Source: Cryptomeria japonica (Eukaryota > Streptophyta > Pinopsida > Cupressales > Cupressaceae). From it: DNA of 64,000 bases. The stretch covers positions 524,762,137 to 524,826,136 of the forward strand of contig NC_081414.1 of NCBI RefSeq assembly GCF_030272615.1. The letters run 5' to 3'. The translations under genes were made by a program, and so were the position numbers. The first letter of the stretch is position 1. Each line of letters starts with the position of its first letter. Of this stretch, positions 25,027-36,896 are shown in pieces. The notes under the pieces were generated by a model that saw nothing but the letters and a program-made list of their open reading frames with translations, searched no databases and was not told the DNA's origin.

Positions 25027-26305
25027 TCAGTTCACCAGTGCAAGATTCTCCACACTGGGTGAAGGATTAGGTTCTTCTACAGGTATATCAGTGCTCTTCT
25101 TTTTCCAGATTTGGTTAATCTCTTCTCTGGTTTCCTCAACATTTACCTTATGCTTTCCTTTCTGATCATTAAAATGATTAACCGGTTTGTTCTTATTGGA
25201 TCTACAGAACTTTGCCATATGTCCCGGTTTATGAGAATGATAGCAGGCCATTCCAGATGATCTCCAAGGTCCTGCATTGCCTCTTTCAGCTCTCCTTCTG
25301 CAATTCATAGCCACATGACCATAATTGTTACAAATGGTGCAAATGACATTAGTTACCTTTTCCATCTCAAATGGACTAAACCGGTTGACATAAGGTCTCT
25401 CCCAGTTCATGTTACCACAGTTATCATAGGTTCTCATCCAGTTGCCATTAGGTCTTGGATTCATGCGAGGTACTGGATTATTTGCTCCATATTTGCATTC
25501 AACTAATCTATGTCCATACATCTTGCATGTGAAACAATGACCTTCAAATCTCTTAGATACATACCTAGTATTTGCATTGTAGCTTGTATTTTCATTCGGT
25601 TTGTTTCTACACACATTTGCAATATGTCCAGGCTTATGACAGACAAAGCAAACAGGTTTAAAAAATTTCTTACTGGTAGGCTTGTTGGGAGCAATTTTAT
25701 CCTTGTGAATGTTGCTTTTGGTTCCGGAAGACTCTCCTTTCTCAAATGTGTTAAAACCAAGTCCAGAAGTATCACCTTTCATCCTTTGTGATTGAATCTA
25801 CTCATCCAGCATGGTAGAACTTCTATTGAACTTTTCCAGCTTTCCATTAACCTCAATGAGTTCTCTGGTAAGATCTTCATTGAGTTTTGAAAGAGTCTTT
25901 CAAAGATGATGCCACTTCAAGATCTAGCTGCAAGACCTCTTTTTCTTCTTTCTCTGCATGCAAATGCTCATGCAAAGTAGCATTCTCTCGTTTGATCTTG
26001 GCAATCTCATGATCTTTCTCTTTGACAAGGTCTTCACCTACCCTCCTAACTTCTAGCTCTTGACTCATGCGGATAGTTAGGGCTTCTAACTTTCTTCTCA
26101 AATTTAGCTTTTCACCATTCAGTTTTTCAACTTCCTCAGCTAATGCATCAATGTTGGCTTCATCTGAAAAACTATTATCAAATACTTCCAATAGTTGTTC
26201 AGTTAGCTCTCTCCTTTTGACTTGTGAGGCTTTGAATCTAACCCTTAGGGTTTCAAGCTCATCCTTGGTAGCTTCAAGCTCTCTAGCCATCTCAAAGTGG
26301 CTCAT
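25027..26305 (-). pseudogene. Gag-like protein with coiled coil and four zinc knuckles (frameshifted)
   Basis: ATG 26305 lies about 55 nt after the primer site and is the first ATG of the interior. The first 140 codons are a Glu/Lys/Leu-rich coiled coil (ELEATKDELETLRVRF and onward). After a frameshift near 25880 the reading resumes and holds four C-x2-C-x4-H-x4-C knuckles: CFVCHKPGHIANVC, CFTCKMYGHRLVEC, CTICNNYGHVAMNC and a fourth reading CYHSHKPGHMAKFC. In the fourth, the second cysteine is serine. No UBN2 capsid-like domain precedes the coiled coil. It looks like the C-terminal half of a Copia/Sirevirus-type gag used alone. Confidence 0.85.
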
Positions 26306-26360
26306 ATCCCCACGGTGGCTTTTGGGTTTCCTTCTAAGTGATTAAGCCTTAAAGAAGTTA

Positions 26361-26373
26361 GGCTCTGATACCA
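26361..26373 (-). other. Primer-binding site of the nested element (initiator tRNA-Met type)
   Basis: The minus strand reads TGGTATCAGAGCC, complementary to the 3' end of plant initiator tRNA-Met, 2 bp downstream of the 5' LTR. Confidence 0.93.
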
Positions 26374-26375
26374 AT

Positions 26376-27479
26376 TGATAGACTTATAAAGCACTGTGAG
26401 CGAGGGTGGGGGGGTGAATCAGTGACACCAAAAACAATACTACTTTAAACACTGACCGGTAGATATACTTAACAAGTTTGTTAAGCATTATGCATGTAAT
26501 CCAAAATGATATTAGTGCATCCACAATAAGTAAAACATCCACCATAACACAAGTGTTTATACGCGGAAAACCCAAATGGGAAAAACCACGATGAGATGAG
26601 ACTCACAAGTTAACTATCTGCAGTAATAGGTAACTGACCGGTTAAGGTCTACAAACATGCTCTGCTAGGAGCGAATCTTGTTAAAGATCCCAAAGCTCTG
26701 TTAGGAGCTATGCCTTGTTAAAGGTAGTACCCTGTTAGGAGTAACCTCGGTAGAGGATTTCTGAATCCAAACTAATGGATCACCTGGTTAGAGGATTTGT
26801 ACAATGAAGCTTGTTAGAGCTTACCCGGTTAGGGGTTTTGACTGTTGTAGTGATAAGAAAACAATAGGTGGTATGATCTAGAAGTAGCACAACTTGCTTG
26901 AATAGATCCTCTTTTGCACACTCAAAACTGCATTACCAACATACTTTGCGACTTAACTCTTTTGTCTTCGCATCAAATCATCTCATATCATATCAAAATA
27001 GTTCATCATAATGTCATTATATAGACATTTAGATTTCATGTCGGCTTAGGAATTATATCACAATTTCCTAGGTGCAGTGTATCTGGACAATCAAACATAA
27101 CTCATCACAAAATACTGCCAAAATTTGTCAGTTAGGATAACTCATCACGACCAGTGATAACTCATCACACAATCAATGAATACCGGTTGGAACACTGCTA
27201 CCGGTTGGAGTTAACCTCTGTCAACATATAAACCGATTTTCCTCCATTGCTTCTTTGATAATCTCCGCTAGATCTTCAAGTTGGTGTCGAGACATTCCTG
27301 TATATACCGGTTGATGACATGTACCAATTTGACACCATCACAAGAAAAATTTCTAATACCGGTAGCAATATAATACAAATAACTTTGAAGTAACACTGAT
27401 AAACAAACATATGTGTGTGTACATGTTCCATCAATGACAACATATGAAGTCATTCATTACAATCATCATCAAGCCAACA
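26376..27479 (-). repeat. 5' LTR of the nested element
   Basis: 1104 bp, minus orientation, TG...CA ends, flanked on the right by the AAAAG target duplication. Near identical to 20026-21139. Confidence 0.93.
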
Positions 27480-27484
27480 AAAAG

Positions 27485-28519
27485 GAGCAAAAATGAGCAA
27501 GATATGGCCATTTGAAGTTGGACTGCAATTTCAAAAATGCAAATGAGAGGGGGCTAAAAAAAATTCAAAATATTGCTGATGTAGGCTGACGTCAGCAAAT
27601 CACGAGCTTATATTTGACGGTCGTATGACCGTCGCACCCCCTACCCAATATGTACGGATGATGATGTCATCGATACAGAAGTGATGTCAGCAATCCCACA
27701 TGGAAAATGTATGGAATCCGATGTGGTAGTACGAAAAATCTGACGTGTCTGTACGGAAAAGATGGTGTGGCGGTTCGTACAAGTGATTGTGCACTGTTGT
27801 GTCAGTCTGATTGGTAGGTGACATGGGTCCGACGTGAAAGTTGACTGGATCCATGTGGCAGCAGGTAGCAGCACAAGGGAGTCGGGAGGAGCACGGGCGG
27901 CAGGAATCCCGAAAGTGGCACCGGTAGGAGACTGCGACACCAACGGGAAGGAAGCGTCGGGAGATCGCAGCAGCATCGATGGAAAGGACGTCGAGTAAGC
28001 AGAGAGCCGGTAGGGAGCGAGGGTCTTTCAGGATGTGCAGACTGACAGGCCAACCAGAGACCATGTCGGGCTGACGACGTATGGCTTTGCAAGCGGTGGG
28101 GACCACGATGGAGACGACGGCAACTGCGGCAGGACCTGTAGAGTCAGTGCAGGGTACGGGGGGCAGGGGTAATAAACCCCCCCCAAAAAATGTTTTTTTT
28201 ATTTTGTTTATTTTTAAACCAAAATTTTTACAATCCACCCCAATAAAAAATATTATGCAAATAATATATAAATAAAAATTTTGCAGAATATATAAAAAAT
28301 ATATATATATTTATATATATTTTAATAATTCGTACAAATATAGTCAAATAGGCAAAAAAATTCTCACCAAAGTAGGTCGAGTTTATACTCGATTGTAATG
28401 GAAACGGCCTCCCAGACTCAACCGTGATGTCCAAATTGTTGTATGATGCCCCCAAAAATAGTAGCACCCCAGATCCGAAAATTGAAGCCTTCAAAATGAC
28501 TAATCAAAGAAGCCCTTTA
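27485..28519 (-). other. 5' leader of the outer Copia element, LTR-proximal part
   Basis: Non-coding. About 27580-28150 is markedly GC-richer than its surroundings and holds short inverted words such as GGTCGTATGACC near 27619. It then becomes AT-rich with an AT repeat near 28300. The ORFs here lack recognisable domains and are probably fortuitous. Confidence 0.6.
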
Positions 28520-28532
28520 GGCTCTGATACCA
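28520..28532 (-). other. Primer-binding site of the outer Copia element (initiator tRNA-Met type)
   Basis: The minus strand reads TGGTATCAGAGCC directly next to the 5' LTR end. Confidence 0.93.
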
Positions 28533-28785
28533 TGTGAGATTTGGCCAAGATCAAGAGCTCAATGAAAAGTACAATAGAGAGGCAAAATAGATGATAGGAA
28601 TAAACTATATTCTATCAAGATGAAAATATTGATCAACTGGATCATCAAGCGTTACATACAATGTATGTGAGTCTTCTTATATAGGCAAGGCTTTATGGAT
28701 ATGTAAGCACACAAACATGACATGTGGCTCAATGAGAAACAAGGGTAGGTAGAATATATGTATAATATGTAAAGTATGATATTTC

Positions 28786-28825
<40 letters not shown>

Positions 28826-29053
28826 AGTAGGTAGGAGAAACAATATAATATTCCACATGAGGTGGATCACCCACCGAAGGTGGAATGTAACAAGAAGATA
28901 AGACCACAAAAGGTGGAAATTCTCCTACACACTATCCCAATGTGGCACAAACACCCAACTGTCTCATACCCAAACTACTATGAAATGCATGTACCTAAGT
29001 AAACTTAAGTAAGGTGTAATAATATCCAAGATGAATAATTAATTACACCAACA
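28533..29053 (-). repeat. 5' LTR of the outer Copia element
   Basis: 521 bp, the partner of 16616-17077. It differs mainly by a block containing about 20 AT dinucleotides (28781-28822). The right end abuts the AAAGT duplication. Confidence 0.92.
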
Positions 29054-29412
29054 AAAGTCAATGCCTGCAACTCCTTGTGTGGTTACATCTATCCTCTCAT
29101 CATCGTTGATGTCCTTTGTCATATAGCTCCTCTTGTTTATATAGTTTGCATGAAATTGAGCCTCACGCAAAGGATTCTCATCATATCAACAAGGTTTTCC
29201 AAGCACAATATATAGTTGCTTGGTTGTTACCTACACTTCTTCATCTATAGGCCATACTCCTTTGGTCCATGTACTATGTGGCATGCACAAAATGCACTTG
29301 GAGTTCACATAGTTTAATTTATAGGATTGGATTGACACCTTAATGCGAAGTGATGTAAATAGTGAACACACCAATTGGACAATTGGCACACAATCCCTAG
29401 TGTTGCATAATG

Positions 29413-30395
29413 GAAGTACAAGAATAAGAACAATTAAATGTGGGAATACACCTAGTCTTAATTATATGTAGAAGAATTATACTCACTTGAACTTCAAATG
29501 TAAGGAGCCCAACACCCTATTCAACATAACCAATAAATGTTTAGCTTATTTGCAAAGAGTGTATTACAATTTATCCCCTATTTAAGGTTGGCTATTTCTT
29601 TGAGTGCCATATTCAACCTTAACTTCAGCTCAAACTTCAATACCCAATCAACAAAATGAAAAATGTCCATCTTTGTAATAATGCAATGTGAATTGATCTT
29701 GCCATCAGTCTAAAAACTAATATATTTTTACTCAATAATGAAGTACAAGAATAAGAACAATTAAATGTGGGAATACACCTAGTCTCAATTATATGTAGAA
29801 GAATTATATTCACTGGAACTTCAAACATAAGAAGCCCAACACCCTATTCAACATAACCAGTAAATGTTTAGCCTATTTACAAAGAGTGTATTACAAAATA
29901 ATCCCCTATTTAAGGTTGGTTATTTCTTTGAGTACCTTGTTCAACCTTAACTTCAGCTCAAACTTCAATACCCAGTCTACAAAATGGAAAATGTCCATCT
30001 TTGTAATAATGCAATATGAATTGATCTTGCCATAGGTCTAAAAACTAAAGTATTTTTTACTTAGTTTTGGAAGTACAAGAATAAGAACAATTAAATGTGG
30101 GAATACACCTAGTCTCAATTATATGTAGAAGAATTATACTCATTGGAACTTTGAACGTAAGGAGCTCGACACCCTATTCAACATAACCAATAAATGTTTA
30201 GCCTATTTGCAAAGAGTGTATTGCACTTTATCCCCTATTTAAGATTGGCTATTTCTTTGAGTACCCTGTTCAACCTTAACTTCAGCTCAAACTTCAATAC
30301 CCAATCTACAAAATGGAAAATGTCCACCTTTGTAATATTGCAATGTGGATCTTGCCATAGGTGTAAAAAATAATGCATTTTTACTCGGTACTTGT
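29413..30395. repeat. Three-copy tandem repeat, unit about 328 bp
   Basis: Units start at 29413, 29740 and 30070, each with GAAGTACAAGAATAAGAACA. They share blocks such as CCCAACACCCTATTCAACAT and TCAACCTTAACTTCAGCTC. The copies differ by scattered substitutions and small indels. No coding capacity or transposon termini are visible. The preceding 29059-29412 is non-repetitive and gene-free. Confidence 0.93.
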
Positions 30396-30480
30396 TTGTA
30401 ACTAAAGTTCTAAAATATCATGATGCTTGGACTTCATCTACACAACTATAGGTCCCTAGTTTTTTTTCGGAATGACTTTT

Positions 30481-32941
30481 TGTTCAACACAAGATGCCAC
30501 TGAGAGGGGGGTGAATCAGTGATTTCCAAACTTAACCTTTTTCTGAAGTATGTGTGTGTACCGATTAACTGATCTAACATAAAGTAGACATACCGGTTAG
30601 ATGGGAGAAAGACACAAATGCAACCACACATAAAAGGAATATCTCATAACACCAGATGTATGAGGAAAACCCAAGAAGGGAAAAACCTCGATGAGAAGTG
30701 TTGCTCGAGACTACTGCTCCAATCCAGCCTCACAATGAAAACCTCAGTTACAAGATTTAGGGCACCAACCCAAGGAGTATCACTCCTGCTTTAGGGCACC
30801 AACCACGGATTTAGGGCACCAACCCAAGGAGCTCCAAACCCTGCACCGAGCTCCAACTTAGTGATTACAATATCATATATTGAAACTAAAGTAATATCCT
30901 TGTTACAAATGAACTTTGTAACTCTTACACATGTCTCTCCATTGGTTCACCTCTATACAACTCTCTATCAATTCTTTGTTCACCTTCTCTCTGTTGCAAC
31001 CTTATTGGTTCAACTTCTTCTTGTTCTCTATCGATGTACTGCTCTCTGCTCACCACTGGTTATCATCTTGTCGATTTAACTCTTCACCATTCTCTGGATT
31101 TTTGGATCTTCTCAACTGCTTGCACTGCACTGCAACTCCTCTGCCTTTTTGCAGATACAGGCACTACCGGTTTGCCCCACTACAACTCACTTTGCAATAT
31201 ACTAGTTACTCTAAACCTCACCAATTAAGCCTCTACTAAACCCTCTCACCGGTTATACCTCCAACACACAGTCTATATGATCTTGAATGAAGTCTCTGAC
31301 TGGTTAGCTCTCTGCTGCTCTTTCACACTCCACTCTTCAACATCAGGCACCTCATCTTCTGGCAGCATCATCAAAAATCTTCAGTCATGAGTTGACATAC
31401 TTATACTTGAGTTTTCCCGCCATGACCGACATTCAAACTTTTGGCTCGCTAGGGTTTCTCCATCGACCCTGAGGTAGACCATATCCAATCGAATCTCCAT
31501 CCAGAGATTGACTACCTGCAACAAATCAATCAAGCTCCCCCAATCCTGTTGCGTTCAGAACACATTTGCCCTATTTGGCAAACACGACACCTTCTTCGGT
31601 CTACACTTGTCAAACACCTATGAAGCGATCACGCAGATAGCTTCACCTACCCCTGATGACACTCAACCTCGATCATGAAGTCACCAATTCAGATCTTTGT
31701 CCTCTTATCAGTCGCGAGCCAGACTCTTTTGCTCTCGACCGTGAAACACGCTATCAACATTACTGTCAACCAGTCACCACCTACTTCACCGACCACCTTA
31801 TGCATGACACTTGTCTCCTAGGTGTCATCATAGTCGACATCCACCTCTGCTAAGTCTTCTATGTCGGTCCAGAAAAGATCACCGACCAACCACACAACCG
31901 GGTTCATCTACCGGTTCAGAGACCCTGCCAGTTATACCCTAACCGGTTTGTCTTCAACCTTGCAATTTGCTTCTCTTCAGGTGGAACACCTAAACCAGTC
32001 AGCACTCTTGCCAACCTACCTCATACACATCTTCAATCAGATGGGAGTCTTTCACTTCTGCACCTTTTCATCTTTACCAGTGGACACACTTACCGATAAC
32101 CACCTTGATGACACCATGTCATCAACCTTTAACAATCTCCATCTGTCTGCATTTGTGGCAACACCTTTCTCCATCTTCAATCCAGTTGCTCTACCTGTCT
32201 GCAACTGCATCAACTTTGTCGTCTTCATCATTCGATCGGTTCTGCTATCAACTGGTTTGTCAAAGTGACAAACATATCCTTCCTTCTTTGTACCAGCAAC
32301 ACATCATGTCTGCCCTTGCAGATCCGGTGCATATCTCTAGTTTCGTGCACCTGAGGCATCCTTGTGTTTCACCGGTTGATCCGGTGTGAGTTTTCAATCA
32401 TCTGCCTTTAATATCTCTAACTTATCCCAGAGCATTATCACTTACCGATGGGAGAGGATCCTTGTCATCTGCATCTTGCAATGCACCATTGTGGCTTCCC
32501 TATTTGAGCAGGCATATCTTCATTCAGGCACATGTGATCCAATTGGGCACACTCACTGTTAGTCATCTCTTCAGCTGGTGACTCTATCTTTATCCGGCGG
32601 TAGTCCTACTGTTTCACATCCACACAGCATACTGGTGGCCTGCACATACTTCACCTCCGGTGTTGATATGATTTTTATAACATTCTGCCTCTTCATCACA
32701 ATCAACAGCCCAACATCTTTCTCTCTTATCGGTTGGCAACAATGCACTGCCAACATTTCATTTACCGGTTTGCAGTCCTTATGTCTTCAACACAACACAA
32801 CTTGTGTACCAGTGACCTGCTAGGCTAGGTGACATCAAAGACATCGCATCCTGTATGTATCAATGACAATACTGCACATACATCTCCCATACCGGTTGCC
32901 ATCCTATACTGATTGACATCAATGACAACACAATGCCAACA
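30481..32941 (-). repeat. Probable solo LTR, about 2.46 kb
   Basis: Starts TGTTCAACAC and ends GCCAACA on the plus strand, so TG...CA in either direction. It is flanked by CTTTT (30476-30480) and CTTTC (32942-32946), a near-match 5-bp target duplication. A GAGGGGGGTGAATCAGTGA block near 30503 resembles the LTR end of the nested element, and a GGGAAAAACC-containing block near 30677 also matches. No second copy, primer site or internal coding was found. The interior is pyrimidine-rich with many ACCGGT words. Confidence 0.6.
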
Positions 32942-32946
32942 CTTTC

Positions 32947-35033
32947 TATGCCACTCGTGCATAATTTGCATTCTAGAAAATCTAGCATAACTAACAAGTA
33001 GTTTATTATTTTTCACTTATCAACCTTTGAATGGATTCTTCACACATCCATTCTCCAAGGTGCAAACTAGATCTTACAAGGCATCACAAAAGCTTAGATG
33101 TTATCCAAATAGCACTCACTACTTGCATGGTCTCATACAATCTCATAGTCTAATTTTGATAGGCACAACTAGGCTTCCCACCTTTACACCCATGGGACAC
33201 CATCACCTCCATCACTAGTCTCCATGTTATCATAAAACATTCCTTAAGCTCCAAAACACACGCAAAAATGCAAATCAAAACAATTTAACACGTCACAAAC
33301 GCAATAGTAAACCCATTATGCAAACAATTAAAACAATAAAAAAAGGAAAATCTTTTTCAATGATGCAAGATTGCTCGACCCCTTGGATTCTCTTGCAATA
33401 GGAAACTCTTCTAGATGGCCCAATGATTTATGTATGTTGAACATGAAAATCTTGCTATCAAAGTCTATATCATATAGAGTGTTATGCTCATTCGAATGCT
33501 TCTAAATGCACACAAATGTTTGTAATGTGGGATTCCTTTTGACTTAATTTCTTATGCATTTATTATGCAGCTTGGATTTTACTGCTTAGACCATGTTGAA
33601 CTTAACGGAAAAACTGAACATGATATCCTTGCTATGAAATTCTAAATAATTTGAAGTGTTGTTGTGGTTGTTGGACTCTCTTAATGCAAAGACATTTACC
33701 ATCATCTGGAGGTCCTCTTGGCTTAAATTCTTGTGCATTTATTAGGTGATTCTGATTTTACTACTTGGAAGTTACTGAAAAGAGGATGTGGAAGAATAGT
33801 AAAAGAAATCAGCAACTAAAAACATCTAAAATTCAACCAAATATTGCCTTAGATTTAAGTTTTACAATGCATCTTACGCTCATATCAGACTCACTACTGT
33901 AAAATGTATGGTTGGGCCATGAATAATGAATTTTAACTCTTTACATGTAGTTAGGTGAATATGATTCTTGTGTTGGCATACATGCTTAGGAAAAGATAAG
34001 AGATTTAGATGGGCACATAGAAAGAAAAATGATAGATGGAAATTGAATGAAATAATTTGCATGTTAATACCTAAACTCGTTATAATGAATATGTTGTAGC
34101 TTAAGTTTTCTCATCAATAAGAAGGAATGGTATGGCACATGGGTACCATAATACCTCATCTTTCTCAGTCATTTACAATTGAGAACACTTTATGACAAGT
34201 TGACTAGAAAGAAAGAAACCTGAAACAATTCAACCTTTAGGTAGTTCTAGTTTGATATTTTATTACAATGTGATCTCCAAATGGGAGGCATTTCCCAAGT
34301 TTCCCATTTGCCGCAGATGGGTAGCCTGTGAATTTGGGATAACATTAAGATATGCACCTGTGGCAAGCATGGAAAAATGTAGCTGAAAATTTAAACGCAA
34401 ACTTTTATACATATCAAAGTTTGGTAGCTTGGAAAAATGACAAGGTGGAATCTTACACAATGGAAAATATTATATGAAACACAAAGGTACTAATAGGCAT
34501 GTAATTTGTCAACAGGGTTTTCAAACCTGCTACATGCTCTTGCAAAGTATGGGTATCTAACCATTGGTGCACATGACTACAACCATGCCAAAAAAGCTTG
34601 TTAGTTGGTACATAATATGTGAGGAAGTTTCCCTTTTCATTGCTAAGACATAAGAAAAACTATATAAACTCATTCATCAGATTAACTTCACGGCTGAGAA
34701 AAGAGTGTCTATATAAATAAAAAATGCATGAATCTGCTCTGTGCCCAATTCACATGATGCAACTTTTCCTTCAATCAATCACTACCCTTGCTTGATTGAC
34801 AAACATCTCCAAAAATGTAAAAGAGATAATTGCAAAATCTCAATCCAACAGTGATTAAATAGAGATCTGCAAAGTAACCCGTGCCTTCCACTTTAGTTTT
34901 CTGCAAGGGGTAATAAATGCAGTTCCAGATTGACCTCTGTTTCAGATAATCATAACTTTGTTGTATCTACCAAAGAAAAGATTGAGCACTCCACACAAAG
35001 GGACACTTAGTTGATAAGCAGAGGAACATCGTA
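32947..35033. other. Non-coding region downstream of the host gene fragment
   Basis: No convincing ORF, repeat or transposon end. About 33380-33780 contains two loosely similar stretches (GCATTTATTA with GATTTTACTGCTTAGA/TACTACTTGGA) that may be an old duplication. The part nearest 35033 probably includes the 3' UTR of the minus-strand gene. Confidence 0.4.
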
Positions 35034-36896
35034 CTATGATTTTGTGGATTCAGCATTCTGTCCATATTTGACCAGCACAGCCGATAAAACATTCTTCCCC
35101 TTCTTCTTCAACCTGTACCATCACAATAGAAGTGCACTGGATCACCTAAAGCACCTCAAGTAAATAGAAATCATTAAAGTAACAGAATGACTCCCAAGTT
35201 AACAACCCTGTTACTACAATAGGTGTGCAAGAGAAGACTACTTGTAGTATAGTGATCAGAAACAAGTTCACCATCCCCAAGCTATACTAATTGAAGTTAT
35301 GAAGTATATACACAACGGAAGCAAAAAAACTTAAAGATGTCAGAGCATAATTTTATATTTATCTATTTAGCAAAGCTGGAAACTATTAACTATTGCAGAT
35401 CTAGCTCATGATTTGATGGCTGAATAGTGGTGTCATTAGTGCAAGGCATGAAAGACATCACACAAAAAATAGAACAAACATTACAAAAATACAAAGGAAA
35501 ACAACTAAGGTTTATACAGTGATAAATTTGCAGAATTAATCCAGTGAGAATAATAATGAGAAGCTCCTAGACCTAATCCATATTCCTTTAAACTCTTAAT
35601 TACACTTTTACAATTCTCGGCAAACAATTTCTTCTTGTTGAAATTGACAAAGTTATCATAATGATAGAGGGCCAATGTGCTTAAGAATTACCCTAGGAAA
35701 CCCATTCATGGTCACACGTAAAACATTTGAACAAAGCAATTTAATAAGAGGAGTGAATGTTCCCTTCAATAATATCCAAGAACCCTCCTTCTCACACCAA
35801 GTTCCCAATAGGAATCCTAGCAGTTATTCAAAGTCAATTAAAAAATATTATATCATAGTAAAACAAGAATTTAAGCTTCAAGTGGGATATCAAGAAATAC
35901 CTGTTTGCAGCCCCATGTAGTACAGCAGTACTGTCAGAAGGGTTGGCTTCTATTGGACTTTTGCTTTTATGCTCCATTTTGCTTTTCTTCTTTTGTCTTT
36001 GTTTTCTATTTTGAGAAGTCAAATCAATAGAAGAAATGTTTTGTTCCATTGATGAACAATTTTTAGCCTTAGAATCCCAAGTTTGAGTCCCAGAGGCTTT
36101 TGCAATGTATGATCCTTGCTGAGCTGGCTCCAGCTGCTTTCCTCTGTAATCATATACATCAACCTTTCCTATCTTCCCACTGCTAGAAGAGACTTTTTCC
36201 ACATTCTCCAATGATCTTTCACCATTTGAATCCATGAAATCATCTGATATTTTTGGGTAATTATCAGAATGTCGTATGCCTTTATGCAAATCTTGGTTAA
36301 GCACACAATCTTTGTGTGAATCATTCAGAAAATTTGCAACGCTAGTTTCACTTATGCCACTGTGGTCATAAAAATCCACAGCATCATCCACCTTAAGTGC
36401 ATCATCATTCAATGACTTGGTGGGTGAATCCATCTTTAGATCTTTCCAAGAAGGCCTTGTATCTGAAGGATCTAGGTCATCATTTTGGACAATGCTACTG
36501 AAACCAGACCTTACTGAATCATTTACCTCATTCTCTCCACTCATATGTTCATTTCCCAACTGCATGGAGAAGTTTGCATTATTTTCCTTTTGCTGATGTA
36601 GAAAAATAGCAGAGTCTATTAAACTTTCAGTATATTCATTTCTCTTCTCTCGGATCCTTAGCCTAGGCAGAGTATGTGCTGTTGTAGAAGTCTGTGCTAT
36701 GAAACTAGAATTTCTAAGACCACTTGGGTTAGCCAGGCAACAACTTATTTTTTTCTCAATTTTTCCAAAGACAATACTTTCTCCATTAAATCGTGTTATG
36801 AATCTGCAGCCACTAAGCATCATAATAAGTCCCTCATCGGAGCCATAAAACTCAAGAGGATTGGACAATGGATTAGGACCCTTCTTTTCAATAAAA
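35034..36896 (-). CDS. Host gene fragment, two 3' exons, product unknown
   Basis: A 996-bp exon (35901-36896) is open throughout and ends AACAG|GTATTT, a good splice donor. The next exon (35112-35034) follows an acceptor ending GGTACAG and reads LKKKGKNVLSAVLVKYGQNA to a TAG at 35034-35036. The 788-bp GT-AG intron joins AG and G into an arginine codon in phase, which supports the model. The large exon begins after a pyrimidine-rich tract ending ATGAAG; an in-frame TGA just upstream shows that it is not a start. It encodes FIEKKGPNPLSNPLEF, a possible folded region (SDEGLIMMLSGCRFI), then a long Ser/Asp/Asn-rich, probably disordered stretch and a basic patch (RKQRQKKKSKMEHKSK). There is no similarity to the transposon families here. 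I cannot name it. Upstream exons were not found and may lie right of the hAT element. Confidence 0.6.

Larger units (their letters stand above)
20026..27479 (-). mobile_element. Nested LTR retrotransposon without pol, carrying gag and a long unknown ORF
   Basis: Direct LTRs at 20026-21139 and 26376-27479 begin TGTTGGCTTGATGATGATT on the minus strand and end TCTATCA. The 5-bp duplication AAAAG flanks the unit (20021-20025 and 27480-27484). A primer site TGGTATCAGAGCC lies 2 bp from the 5' LTR, and a purine tract precedes the 3' LTR. The interior encodes a coiled-coil and zinc-knuckle gag-like protein, then a roughly 3 kb ORF of unknown function. No protease, integrase, reverse transcriptase or RNase H motif is visible. 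It inserted into the leader of the outer Copia element in the same orientation. Confidence 0.93.
16616..29053 (-). mobile_element. Non-autonomous Copia LTR element (gag-protease only), host of a nested insertion
   Basis: Two LTRs in the same orientation (16616-17077 and 28533-29053) begin TGTTGGTGTAATTAATT on the minus strand and end in CA. The primer-binding site TGGTATCAGAGCC directly abuts the 5' LTR, and a G-rich polypurine tract abuts the 3' LTR. The 5-bp duplication AAAGT flanks the element at 16611-16615 and 29054-29058. Without the nested element (20026-27479 plus one duplication) it would be about 5.0 kb. The interior encodes Copia gag, zinc knuckle, protease and pre-integrase region, but no integrase core, reverse transcriptase or RNase H. 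It must therefore have depended on a partner element in trans. Confidence 0.92.

Noticed and set aside
28081-28180. Possible rRNA or other structured RNA in the GC-rich patch
   Set aside because: No recognisable rRNA, tRNA or snRNA core motifs; it is better explained as Copia leader sequence.
27687-28238. Minus-strand 183-codon Cys/Pro/Ser-rich ORF
   Set aside because: It lies in the GC-rich leader of the Copia element, overlaps open frames on other strands, and has no domain-like pattern.
30861-32389. Series of 60-135-codon plus-strand ORFs
   Set aside because: Low-complexity, pyrimidine-rich sequence inside a probable solo LTR; no conserved motif.
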